DNA of 64,000 bases from NCBI GenBank assembly GCA_946414655.1, contig CAMKPL010000003.1, forward strand, positions 103,470 through 167,469, written 5' to 3'. The notes under the pieces are model-generated. The model saw only the letters and a program-made list of their open reading frames with translations. It had not been told where the DNA came from and ran no database searches. Every line of letters begins with the position of its first letter. Position 1 is the stretch's first letter. This stretch comes from an uncultured Caryophanales bacterium (GTDB lineage Bacteria > Bacillota_I > Bacilli_A > RFN20 > CAG-826). Below are positions 38,729-49,700 of the stretch, in pieces. Position numbers and translations under genes: made by a program.

Positions 38729-39262
38729 ATGTTGATTCTCTGTGGTGCTTCAGCTAGCGGCAAAACTGTTACTGCTCTGAACCTCCAAAAACGTTATGGA
38801 TTAGTTAAAGCCATCACCACCACAACCCGTGAATTAAGGGAAGGTGAAAAAGATGGTGTGGACTACTTTTTTATTTCCAAAAAAGAATTCGAAAAACGTT
38901 TGAAAGAAGGAAGGTTTGTTGAGTCATCACTTTATAATGGAAATTATTACGGTTGCGGAAAAGACCAAGTGGATGATAACAAAGTCATTGTTCTTGATCC
39001 AAATGGTCTTCATGCATTCCAAGCGTTAAATGATCCGCATGTGATTACAGTTCTTCTTCTTTGTGATGATAAGAAAAGAGAAGAAAGAATGGTTGGTCGA
39101 GGAGACAAAAAAGAGAAGATTGAAGAAAGACTTAAAAATGATCAGTTTGACTTCTCCTTAGACAAGGTTTCTGGTGTACATTTAGTTGTCCATACCGATA
39201 ATAAAAACATCGACCAGGTGGCCGATGAAATTTACGAATTTTATCAATCAAAGATGAGATAA
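38729..39262 (+). CDS. gmk: Guanylate kinase-like protein
   Basis: LCGASASGKTVTALNLQ, ITTTTRELREGEKDGVDYFFISKKEFEKRLKEGRFVE. Confidence 0.85.
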   Translation: MLILCGASASGKTVTALNLQKRYGLVKAITTTTRELREGEKDGVDYFFISKKEFEKRLKEGRFVESSLYNGNYYGCGKDQVDDNKVIVLDPNGLHAFQALNDPHVITVLLLCDDKKREERMVGRGDKKEKIEERLKNDQFDFSLDKVSGVHLVVHTDNKNIDQVADEIYEFYQSKMR

Positions 39263-40138
39263 CGATTTTAATAAACGAGCATACTTTTTCTCGTTTAAAT
39301 GAAGTCGTTTTTCTTTTGGAATTCCACGAATATGAAAGAAGTGTTTTGGATAAAAGTAACCAAGATTTGCTGGTGATTTTACACTCGCAAGCACCAAACA
39401 TAGCGAGGATTTGTCGGAACTATTTCCAAAGCGATGCATGAAACGTTTTCCAGCGAGTTGGAAGCGTTTAGAGAAGCTTGTTGACTGTCCTCCAACGATA
39501 TTTGTTGAAGCCAGTCCTGGGTGACATAAAGTAACCTCGGTTTGACCGAAAAGAGCCGTTGATAAATATAATCCGTATTCATAGATCATCCGTTTAGAAA
39601 CAGCGTATTGTTTAAATCCTGAACGATGCCATTTTTTGAAGTATTTTTCATAATGACGAGAACGTCCGAAATGAGTTACACAAGAAGTGACTAAAACAAG
39701 ACGTTTAATTTTTCCCTCTTTGATCATTTTCTTTAGTGCCTCAACTGTAAAATATAGTCCAACAAAGTTTGTTCCAACAGTTAAACTATAGCCTTGTTTA
39801 GTAAAAAGGTTTTTATCTGGATGAAAAATTCCGGCATTAAGGACCACTGCATCAATGTGTTCATATTTTTCGATTTGTTTTGGTAACGAATCGATTGATT
39901 CTTTATCGGCTTGATCAAACTGGACAATATCGATGTTTCCATGAGGGACGATTTCAAGCAGTTTTTGTTTTGCTGTTTCAGCTCTTTCTAGATTACGGCA
40001 CGCCATAATCACAGACGCGCCCTTGAGTAAAAAGGTTTTACATGCGGAAAAGCCTAAGCCAGAATTTGCTCCAGTAACTAGATACCTTTTTCCTTCTAAT
40101 GAAGGAAGATTCTTTTCAACATAATCTAAATACTTCAT
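39248..40138 (-). CDS. SDR-family oxidoreductase
   Basis: YLVTGANSGLGFSACKTFL, YAVSKRMIYEYGL. Confidence 0.88.
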   Translation of the reverse strand: MKYLDYVEKNLPSLEGKRYLVTGANSGLGFSACKTFLLKGASVIMACRNLERAETAKQKLLEIVPHGNIDIVQFDQADKESIDSLPKQIEKYEHIDAVVLNAGIFHPDKNLFTKQGYSLTVGTNFVGLYFTVEALKKMIKEGKIKRLVLVTSCVTHFGRSRHYEKYFKKWHRSGFKQYAVSKRMIYEYGLYLSTALFGQTEVTLCHPGLASTNIVGGQSTSFSKRFQLAGKRFMHRFGNSSDKSSLCLVLASVKSPANLGYFYPKHFFHIRGIPKEKRLHLNEKKYARLLKSLSHL

Positions 40139-41397
40139 TTTTTATTTCTCTTATGATGAACAGTAACTTCAATCTTTTCCACAGTAAAGTCTGTGACTTC
40201 AATGACTTTCACGTCAATATTCTTATATTTAAATTTATCACCTTTTTTAGCAAATTTCTCGAGATAATCTAAAACCCATCCACCAACCGAGTTATACGCT
40301 TTTTCTTCAACAGGGTCTAATTCACAAAGGTCGAAGAAGTCATCAATGTTCATGTTCGCATCAACAACATATTTATTACGAGAAATCTTGACCCATGGTT
40401 CTTTAATCTTGTCCATTTCGTCATACATTTCTCCAACAAGTTCTTCTAAGATGTCTTCCATGGTTAATAAACCATCTGTTCCACCAAACTCATCTTTAAC
40501 AATGACAATGTGATTTTTATGAGATTTCATCCATTGCAGAATTTCTGAAATGCCCATCGCCCCTGGAACAAACTTTACAGGTATGATTAAAGATTTCAAA
40601 TTAATCTTTTCTTTCGCTAAAATTGACTTTAAAAGTTGTTTGGTTGGTAAAATACCAACAATGTTATCAATCGTTCCTTTATAGACTGGAATACGCGAAT
40701 GAGTAAAGATTTCATCAGTAGCTAATAGTTTATAAATATCAGCATCCACTGGAATAGCGAACATATCAACGCGTGGAGTCATGATTTCCTGAGCTTCAGT
40801 GTCTTTGAAATCGAGAACTGATTTAATTAATTCGGATTGGTCTTCATCGATTGTTCCATCTTCTTCAATCTTTTCGACAAGTTCTTCAAGTTCTTCATCA
40901 CTCATTTCGTCAACGTCATTATGTTCTTCACGAATAAAGATCTTCGCGATGAGCTTACCAACGTTAGAAGTAACAAAAATTATTGGATAGAAAATAATAC
41001 GCAAAATGGCAATTGGATAAGCTAAAACAAGAGATAAACGGTATGAGAAAGCTCTTCCTATTACCTTTGGTAATAATTCTCCAAAAAGAAGAATAACTAC
41101 CAAAAGAATGATTTCGGCAATCGTTGTAGCCCATGCTGAATCAGAAATGGTCATTGCCAAAACAGTTACTAGTGAAGACGCACCAATGTTAACGAGGTTA
41201 TTTGAGAAGAGAATGGTTGAAATTGTTTCATCATAATTTTCTGCAAATCTAAGTGCAATCTTCGCCGCTTTGGATTTCTTCTGAACTTTCTTCTTTAAGC
41301 GGAGTTTATTGACTGTCGCATAAACAATATCGGAAGCTGAAAATGTTGCCGAAAAGAAGACTAGGACGATAACCGCTAAAATTATTCCTGGGATCAT
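40135..41397 (-). CDS. Hemolysin-family protein (CNNM + CBS + CorC_HlyC)
   Basis: TM block then IMTPRVDMFAIP, IVKDEFGGTDGLLTMEDILEELVGEM. Confidence 0.92.
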   Translation of the reverse strand: MIPGIILAVIVLVFFSATFSASDIVYATVNKLRLKKKVQKKSKAAKIALRFAENYDETISTILFSNNLVNIGASSLVTVLAMTISDSAWATTIAEIILLVVILLFGELLPKVIGRAFSYRLSLVLAYPIAILRIIFYPIIFVTSNVGKLIAKIFIREEHNDVDEMSDEELEELVEKIEEDGTIDEDQSELIKSVLDFKDTEAQEIMTPRVDMFAIPVDADIYKLLATDEIFTHSRIPVYKGTIDNIVGILPTKQLLKSILAKEKINLKSLIIPVKFVPGAMGISEILQWMKSHKNHIVIVKDEFGGTDGLLTMEDILEELVGEMYDEMDKIKEPWVKISRNKYVVDANMNIDDFFDLCELDPVEEKAYNSVGGWVLDYLEKFAKKGDKFKYKNIDVKVIEVTDFTVEKIEVTVHHKRNKK

Positions 41398-42419
41398 TTC
41401 TCTTCGCTCTCCTTCAAATGACGAGGCTCAGCAATTTTTCCAACAAGCTCTTCCAAGACGTCTTCCATCGTGATTAGACCAATAACTCGTCCTTCGTGAC
41501 GAACAATCGCGATGTGGGTGTGATGCTTTTTAAAGCCATCAATCATCTCGTCCATCTTAATTTTTGTTGTGACAAAATATGGTTTTTGAACAGCATCTTG
41601 GACAACAACATTTGGATTTTTTAAATATGATTTAATATAGGATTTTACGTGTAAAACCCCAATAATTTTGTCTAATGAACCATAACAAACAGGAATTCTT
41701 GAGAATGGAATAGAAAGGATTTCGTTCTTAATTTGTTCCCCAGATTTATTTTTAATATCAAGAAAAAGAATTTTGTTTCTTCGAGTCATAACTTCCTTCA
41801 CCGATGTATCAGTGAAATCTAAAGAAGCATAGATTAAATCAGACTCGTCATCGTTAAGGATGTCTTGCTCCTCAAGCTCATCAACGACATTAGTAAAGTC
41901 TTCTTCCGTCATAACCATTTGTTCTCCAGTACGGAAGATTTTATTGACTAAGTGTGCAATTCCATTAAACAGAACAACAAGTGGGTAAAACAAAATCATA
42001 AAGAAGCGGGCAATATAAATGTTATTTCGAGCAACCGTGTTTGGCATAGCTCGAGCAATCATCTTTGGCACCATGTCGGAGAACATATAAACAATCACCG
42101 CCATAATTGCGGAAGAAATAATTGAGATTGTTGTATTAGCTAAACCAGTGTTTTTAAAAATTTCAAAAAACAAAAACGCCGAGAGGGTTGAGATCGCAAT
42201 ACTAGAGACGTTGTATCCTAGTAAGGATACTGTTAGTACTTTTTCGAACTTCTCGTACGTTTTTAAAATGAGTTTAGCCTTCTTTTTTCCGTTATCAGCT
42301 TCAACTCGGAGTTTGAATTGGTTTAGACAAGCAAAGGCTGTTTCCGTGGAGGAAAAGAAGCCGCTTAGGCTAACCAAGGCAAGAATAATAATTAAATAGA
42401 GCCACGACAAAGGGTCCAT
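41394..42419 (-). CDS. Hemolysin-family protein (CNNM + CBS), paralog
   Basis: SGFFSSTETAF, VMTRRNKILFL, GLITMEDVLEELVGKI. Confidence 0.92.
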   Translation of the reverse strand: MDPLSWLYLIIILALVSLSGFFSSTETAFACLNQFKLRVEADNGKKKAKLILKTYEKFEKVLTVSLLGYNVSSIAISTLSAFLFFEIFKNTGLANTTISIISSAIMAVIVYMFSDMVPKMIARAMPNTVARNNIYIARFFMILFYPLVVLFNGIAHLVNKIFRTGEQMVMTEEDFTNVVDELEEQDILNDDESDLIYASLDFTDTSVKEVMTRRNKILFLDIKNKSGEQIKNEILSIPFSRIPVCYGSLDKIIGVLHVKSYIKSYLKNPNVVVQDAVQKPYFVTTKIKMDEMIDGFKKHHTHIAIVRHEGRVIGLITMEDVLEELVGKIAEPRHLKESEEK

Positions 42420-42428
42420 AAAGAAAGA

Positions 42429-45400
42429 TTAATTATCCTTCACGTTGCGGCGTTTGCGTTTGGCAAGAATAATGAGAATCCATCCGCCTGTCGCTTGTAA
42501 AGCGGCTGCACCAACAATTGCCATAACAATGTATGGAGTTGCGTTACTACCAGCAACGTGAGTTTCCACTAATCCGTAAACGGATAAATGATTTGTTGTG
42601 AAGACCATGTAGTCTCCTTGGCGGGTTCCGTCTAAACGAGAGACTTCGCCATTTTCGTTTGCATATGTTAAGACAAGTTCATGATCCTTATGTGTTTCTG
42701 GCACAAGGATACGAACAGTAAATGTAAAGTTCGGATCAATGACTTTACCTGTCGCATCAACGTTTAAGTGAACTTTTGTGCCGTCATCATCGTTATAAAG
42801 GTCGATATTATAAACAGTCACAACATCAACATAACCAGTTTTAACAATCTTGTTAAAGTCATATTGTGATGGATCAACTTCTTCCGCATGCAAGCTGTAA
42901 TTGCCTTTGACACCTTGGCTTAAACTCATCCAAACAAGAGATGTACCAGATTCATTTTGTTCAACAGAATAGAATTCTGAACGGACTGGAACAGGTGTTC
43001 CACCGACAATCTGCCACTCGAGTTGTAAGAGTTTTGTATCAACAATTTCGCCCTTGTAATTTAGTTTACAGGATGGAATTGTGTAAAGTTTAGCATTTGC
43101 TAAATATGTTCCACGAGCAGTTGCTTTCACTGTTCCGGAGTATTCAACTTTAACGTCTGTTGGAAGATTAATCACGGAGACACTATGTGCTTTTTCATCA
43201 AAGGTGAATGCACCTGTGTAATCCCACGTAACATTAGAAATATCAATGATTCTTGGAGTAATTGTCCAAGAGAAGTCATGTTGATAATCATCAAGGATGT
43301 AGTTAGCTTCATCATAACTATAAGTTACGCTAACAGTATATTCACCCATTTCGGTTGCTTTTTGTGTACCGGAATAGTTGACTCCTGTAATACCTGCTGG
43401 TAATTCAGCCTCATTAATTTCAACAGTATGCTCTGATCCATCATAGCTAAATTCATCTTGGACAAGTCCGACTGTTCCAGGAACAGTAATGTGGGCTTTG
43501 TTAATTGTCCAATCTAAACTGGCTTCTGTTACGCCGATTACTTCGTAATGAGCTGGATCATCGGCCACAATTGTTGCAACAGCGTGATAATTGCCGGCAT
43601 TTGTGCCAGTATTACCTGTGTATTCAGCGTGCACACCCTGAGGAAGTTTGGTTCCATTGAGTTCAACACTTTGTTCTTCACCATTATAGGTGAATGGTCC
43701 AACATCACTCCAAACGAGGTCGGATGAAGTAACAGTAATTGTTTTCTTTGAAATCGCCCAAGTGAACGGACCTGGATATGAACTCCAGACATAGTTATCG
43801 GTGTCTTTTAGTTCTAAATTGACTTCGTATTCTCCTGGTTCAATTTCGCTAACAGCACCACCTCCGTGATATAGAAGATTGTCTTCGCTTGTTGCTCCAA
43901 AGGAGGTGTAGTAGTCATGAGAGTTTCCGTCCCAGACAATTGTTTCTGTTTGAGTTGGGAATTCAACCTCGACTTGATCAATTGATACAACAATTTCATC
44001 GAGTTTAACTCCGTTCACTTCGCAATAGTATGTTCCACTATCGCTATGGTTTTTAACAGTTAATGAAGCTTCGGTTGCACCATCAACTTTAACGCCGTCT
44101 TTATACCACACATATTCGTAATCTTTGGCAATTTCGATATTTGGTGTCACTTCAAGTGTTGCTTCAAGACCATCATACGGCTTAGAGATATTGGCACTCG
44201 TGGTGAAATAAACTGGATAGGCATCCACATCACGAGCTGGCATATCTGTTAGATGTGCATACGAATTTTCACCAGTTTTCTCGCCCCATGCAACAATGCC
44301 ATATTCATGTTCATCAACAGTTATACTGTTGCGATTAGCCCAGAATGTAGCTTCGGTATCAATAGGAAGAGCACCGGTTTTCACTTCATTACCCACGTGA
44401 TAAGAAATGCGATATAAGTCACGACCAGTGAATTTTAAATCAAGTGAGAAATAGTCTGGGAATCGATCAAAGAAGGCGCTTAAGAAATCAGCAAGTTTTG
44501 GTCCGATTTTTGGAATCTTACGGACGATCTTCTTGATATTGAAATGAGCGTCTCCTGAACCAGACCAAACGCTATCGCCTTGATAGAAATCCATTAATGA
44601 TTTGGTGCGATATTTTTGTGGAACTTTGGCATAAACTTTTTCGAGTAAACGTTGGAAACGATTGTAATACTTTTGAACTTTGGCATTTTCAAGGAAGTGG
44701 TCAATCTTGTTTTCAACTTTCTCATTAAATTCTTCTGATGTATGACTACTTAAGTAATCATGAATAAATTCCGCATCATAATTACGTTTAGCAATCTTCT
44801 TTAAAAGTTTAGCAACTTTTTCGTAAACACGATCAATTTGATCTTTTAGATCAGCAGGAATCTCATAGAACTCATCAACAAGTTCATAGACACGTTCCAT
44901 ATCAAATGTGGAACCTTTGTTAATTGCTTTAAAGACAAGGTCGATAAATTTGTCGACTCTTTCCTGGGTGACAAAACGAGAAATTCCAAAGAATTCTTTA
45001 ATTTCGTCGGCAGAAACAATCGATTCAGCAAGAACCTTGTAATCGATTTGTTCGGCATTTGCCATCAAATCGGCAATTGTTTTTTGGTGAACATGTTGGT
45101 AGGCCTCATCAACAGTTGAGAAGGCTAAATCCCACAGTTCATGTTTTAAATCATCGTCAAAGAAATCGGCTTCGCATAAGTAGCGATACATGTTTGCCAA
45201 GAAATTTGGCATATCGATTTCAACCTCAAAGTGGTCACCATCTTGGCGAATCTTGAGATGACGGTCAATAATATCAGCTGCTTTACGAAGATATTTACAG
45301 TTTCCTTTAAATCCGAGATTAACATCGAGAACAACTTCATCCACCGCTGTATCTAAGACAACATGGAATTCATGTCTCCATTGGTTATCGGCATAATTTT

Positions 45401-46697
45401 TAAGTTCGCTCATTGGTGGGAAATGAGAGAAGAGTTCAACAAGTCCATCCCAGATGAACTGCTTTTCTTTCATGACCTCAACATCATCAATGTGAATATT
45501 TTCAATAGCTTTCCACACATCGCGTGCGGTTGTCATTTCAGTGACCTTGGAGATAAAATCGCTCTTATAGTCTCTGAAGTCAACTAAGGCACCAATAATT
45601 TGTTGTGTCTTATAGACACCAATATCGCTTGCGATATCAATAAATGTACCAATACCAACATCTTCTAGAATCTTGTCTAAATCACTTCCAGAAAAGTCAA
45701 TTTCTCTTTCAATTGATTGAATAACGCTTAATGGAGTTTCTTTGAAGAAAGTTCTTAATGAACCAGCATCAGCATTAGAAACTAAGCTAAGAATTTCATC
45801 ACGAACATTTTGAATATAAACTTCTGGATCGCTACCAGGAACAACATAACTTACTGTATCAAGTAAGTCACGAACACCAAGAGTATCGGAACCGGTTGTG
45901 GATTTACCAAGAATGATGTTTAGTAGTCCTGTCACTTGGGTAAGCGTTACAGCGTAACTACTATCAAGGATAACGCTACCAGCGCCATAGACTTGGGAAT
46001 AAACATCTTGTTTTTCAACTCCAAATGCACTGTGTAAACGTTGAGCTAAAATAACACAAAAATCGTGGTAGACATTTTCTTTTTCAGATTCTGGCCAGTC
46101 ATTTCTTAAAATTTGACCTTTCACCCAGAAGTGAGCGTATGCAACCACGACAGCGCTTGTAATACGTGTCAAAACTGGATCACCTGTAACACCACCTTCA
46201 CCAATTGAACAATAATTGGTTAACATATCGGCGTATGTTTTTAATGAAACATATTCATGAACATCATGAACTAGTGCTTCGGAGAACGCTCCACCACCAG
46301 TATAAGTTGCTTCAGGAATGGATTCATAGTCACCACCAGTACCATCAACATCTTCGGTTTCTGGGTCAACTTCGTCTTTTGATAAGTCAGTAATTTTTGT
46401 ATGAACGATGTCCTTAAGTATTTCAATTAAGGCATCTTTGAGTTCAGTTAAATGATGTTTGCGGAAGTTTTTGTAAACCCTTGGGTTAGCATTAAATAAA
46501 AGTTCGATAGAATGATCACCAGTCTTACGAATGGTGTAGATATCATTTTCAATATCATAGTCAGATGAGACTGAGCTAGATTCGTCAGCATAAGATGGGG
46601 CGACGTTTGATAAATGTCCGAGGGACAAGGTGAATGCGAAAACCGCAGGTAGAACAAGGAATATTGTTCGTTTCAAAAAATTACTAAACTTCTTCAT
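42429..46697 (-). CDS. Large surface protein with MBG/Ig-like repeats and C-terminal TM
   Basis: Signal peptide, repeated YNGEEQSVELNGTKLPQGV / YSGTQKATEMGEYTVSVTY units, C-terminal TM then KRKRRNVKDN. Start refined to MKKFSNFLK. Confidence 0.75.
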   Translation of the reverse strand: MKKFSNFLKRTIFLVLPAVFAFTLSLGHLSNVAPSYADESSSVSSDYDIENDIYTIRKTGDHSIELLFNANPRVYKNFRKHHLTELKDALIEILKDIVHTKITDLSKDEVDPETEDVDGTGGDYESIPEATYTGGGAFSEALVHDVHEYVSLKTYADMLTNYCSIGEGGVTGDPVLTRITSAVVVAYAHFWVKGQILRNDWPESEKENVYHDFCVILAQRLHSAFGVEKQDVYSQVYGAGSVILDSSYAVTLTQVTGLLNIILGKSTTGSDTLGVRDLLDTVSYVVPGSDPEVYIQNVRDEILSLVSNADAGSLRTFFKETPLSVIQSIEREIDFSGSDLDKILEDVGIGTFIDIASDIGVYKTQQIIGALVDFRDYKSDFISKVTEMTTARDVWKAIENIHIDDVEVMKEKQFIWDGLVELFSHFPPMSELKNYADNQWRHEFHVVLDTAVDEVVLDVNLGFKGNCKYLRKAADIIDRHLKIRQDGDHFEVEIDMPNFLANMYRYLCEADFFDDDLKHELWDLAFSTVDEAYQHVHQKTIADLMANAEQIDYKVLAESIVSADEIKEFFGISRFVTQERVDKFIDLVFKAINKGSTFDMERVYELVDEFYEIPADLKDQIDRVYEKVAKLLKKIAKRNYDAEFIHDYLSSHTSEEFNEKVENKIDHFLENAKVQKYYNRFQRLLEKVYAKVPQKYRTKSLMDFYQGDSVWSGSGDAHFNIKKIVRKIPKIGPKLADFLSAFFDRFPDYFSLDLKFTGRDLYRISYHVGNEVKTGALPIDTEATFWANRNSITVDEHEYGIVAWGEKTGENSYAHLTDMPARDVDAYPVYFTTSANISKPYDGLEATLEVTPNIEIAKDYEYVWYKDGVKVDGATEASLTVKNHSDSGTYYCEVNGVKLDEIVVSIDQVEVEFPTQTETIVWDGNSHDYYTSFGATSEDNLLYHGGGAVSEIEPGEYEVNLELKDTDNYVWSSYPGPFTWAISKKTITVTSSDLVWSDVGPFTYNGEEQSVELNGTKLPQGVHAEYTGNTGTNAGNYHAVATIVADDPAHYEVIGVTEASLDWTINKAHITVPGTVGLVQDEFSYDGSEHTVEINEAELPAGITGVNYSGTQKATEMGEYTVSVTYSYDEANYILDDYQHDFSWTITPRIIDISNVTWDYTGAFTFDEKAHSVSVINLPTDVKVEYSGTVKATARGTYLANAKLYTIPSCKLNYKGEIVDTKLLQLEWQIVGGTPVPVRSEFYSVEQNESGTSLVWMSLSQGVKGNYSLHAEEVDPSQYDFNKIVKTGYVDVVTVYNIDLYNDDDGTKVHLNVDATGKVIDPNFTFTVRILVPETHKDHELVLTYANENGEVSRLDGTRQGDYMVFTTNHLSVYGLVETHVAGSNATPYIVMAIVGAAALQATGGWILIILAKRKRRNVKDN

Positions 46698-46739
46698 AGT
46701 TATAATTATATACAAAGATATAATTTAATAAACAAAAAA

Positions 46740-49700
46740 TTAATGTTTAATTATTTTTCTAAAAATAAAGAATAGTCCGACAACAAGGCCAGTTGAGAGT
46801 GTTCCAACGGCGACATAACCAGCAATTTTCACCGCATTCGAAGTCTTTTTTTCGCTCTTTTGATCGCGTTCTACTTTGATAAATTGAGCATGTAAGTCGG
46901 TGTCTTCTGTAACCGAGATTGTTTCGGAGTTAATGCCCCAACCTGTGAAGAGATATTCATAGGTCTCATCACCAACTTTTTTGATGTATGTTGGTAGAGT
47001 GATTGTGTCACCATAACTTACACTATATGATGCATATAATGCATCATCAACGTATAGATTTAACGAATAATTCACACGTGAACAGACAAAATTAATAATG
47101 ACATCATCGGTTGGAACTATGATGTTATTTTGACTATCAATTTGGACAACATCTCCGCCTTTTGTGTAGGCCGAAACGAACTCTAAGTGGTAACCATTTT
47201 TGATTGTGTAATCGAGATGAACTTGATCACCAACATGGCCACTTGTTTTTGAGAGTCTAACCTCAACCGCATTTGATGCGCTGAAGGATACGTTATACGT
47301 TGGAATGATGTCATATAAAAGATTTATTTGAGCGCGGAATTTCGTGACTCCATAAGTAAAGGAAGCATTAATCTCTTCTTCCCCATAATAAACTTGGGAA
47401 TGAAGATAATCGATATTTTTCTTTAGTGTTACTTGTGGGTAGAAATCAGGAATCAAAACATCTTGACTAGCACTTGTTTTCACCACCACAGAGACGCTAT
47501 AAGATTTATTACCAAGATCGTTGAAAACAAGTGAAATATTCGCGGCATTTCTCATAGCGAGGTATCTCACCTGATTTGAAGTAAAAAATACTTCACCGTC
47601 TTTAAAAACAATGTTCATAGGTGTCTCAGTAAGTTTTCCATCTCTCACAAGTGAGAGAAGATAAGATATATCAACTTCATTGAGTTGCTTCAAAGAAGCA
47701 TCGACTTTTAAGGTCTCTCCAACAAAGTTATAAGTGATGCCGCCACCAATAAATGGAGTCTTTTCAAATTCAGCAACATAGGTTGAGCCATTTAAAGTCC
47801 ACCCAGTAATCTCATAATGATAAGAACTGGAATTGTATGATGTAGGAAGATTACTTTCATTGAGTGGTAATTCTTTTGGCAAATAGTTACCAGTAAGATT
47901 GATAATGTAATTATCAACATCAAGTAAGACTTGAGGATAATTGTGGTCAACATATGTTGCCGTAATTGTACGATTAGAATTGGCTTTTCCAAGTTCTTGG
48001 TCAAATTCAAAAGCACTATAGTATTGGTCTGAACGAATTTCTTCCGGCACAATTCCCTTATAGGAAACATCAGCTCCTTCAGGATATCTTTCTTTAGAAA
48101 CTTCTCCAAGAATGTTCCATGTAATTGTGTAGTATTTTTCAACACTAGCATGATACAAAGTATCACCGACAATTTTTTCTAAGCCTGGTTCAGTTGAGCC
48201 TTCTTTGGTCCAGCCAGTAATAACATAATATGTTCCTTCGCTATCTTCATATGTTTTTGGAGCGTTTGGTAAATAATTTTGACGTTCTTTTGAAGCAACA
48301 AGGTTTCCGTCAATTTCATATGTAATATCATAGATATTTAGTTCATCAAATACCGCTGTATAAGTGGCGTTTTCTGTGGCTTGTTTTACTTCAGGAGACC
48401 ATTCTTTAAAAACATAATAGTGTTCTTCTGTGGCTTCTTTGGTCGGCACCTTTGGCGAAGTTGGAACATTTCCACCAAGAACCTCATTTGTTTCAGAGTC
48501 TATTTCTGAATAAACCCAGGTGATTTCCCATCTTTCTTGTTGTCCGTTTTCAAAGACTGGGAAGATATCAGCTGATACAGAAAGATCACCTAAAGTGATT
48601 GGGTTTCCATTAGCGTCGGCCCAGTAATCAAACAAAAAGTTCTTATAAACACCATCGCCTGGTTTTACTGGAAGGTCGTAATCATAGATTACACCAGTGC
48701 CTTCAAAGAAAACAAAATGAAGCGGAGTGTTATCGTAGTCATAAAAGATTGCCACTTTATCTTTGTTTAATTCAACATTTCGATAACCATTAATGGTTAT
48801 TTCAACTGATTCAGTTAAAGGATCTTTTTGAACAACTTTGCCATCTCGATAAGCATTTAAAAGATTGAGATTGGCCGCCACGTCCAAAACGGATGGTAAC
48901 TCAGGAGCAACAGCATCTGGATCATATTCAATTGGTTCTAAAACTTCTTCTGGCACAATTGGTTCATTCACCACCGCTGGAGCAACAGGTTTTTGGACTA
49001 ATGAGGGTTCGGTTGGCATATCTAAGTATTTTGGAGGTTCCAAAGGAACAACTTGTTCAGTTGGCAAAATACCTGTGGCTGGGGTTGCGGTTTTACTTGT
49101 ATCAATATATTCGTAACCCTGGAGCCAGGTTTTGTAAGTACTTCCATCAATTTGGAAGTTTTCATCAAGAATCGCCGCTCCAGGTCGAGACATGTCACCT
49201 TTCCCAGTACTTTGGTTATAGGCTTCATAGTTATAAACAATGTTGTCGTTAACGGCGTTACAGAAATAAATCAGTTGGAAAATGAGTGTGTTGTATTGTG
49301 GAAGTTTTCCTCTATCTTGAGCAAGATTACGAACTGAAGGATATCTTCCTAGACGTTCTAAAGAACGAAGTAAGATATTAGCGTTCGATTTAATGTAGTT
49401 GTAGTTGATGTAATAATACGAATAACGTGCTTCATCATTGGTTAATGCTTTGTATTCACGGAAACAAGTTCTAAGTTTGACTGTGGCACCGTCGGCAGCA
49501 TCAATTAAGTCATTTGGCACTCCAAGAGCAGAAAGTTCGTCTTTTCGAGCAAGAACAGAAGCAACTGTATTCGAAAGAATATAATCGGCCATCGATGACT
49601 GACGAACAGTATCGTGGATGTAGGCAACGTTCATCGCACTGAGTTGGTAACGGGAGTTTTCGAATTTAATTCCAAATTCTTGGTACTCTTTGGTGTTTTG

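Noticed and set aside
48865-49337. Three overlapping plus-strand ORFs
   Set aside because: Antisense shadow of the low-complexity Pro/Glu region of the 46740-50525 surface protein.
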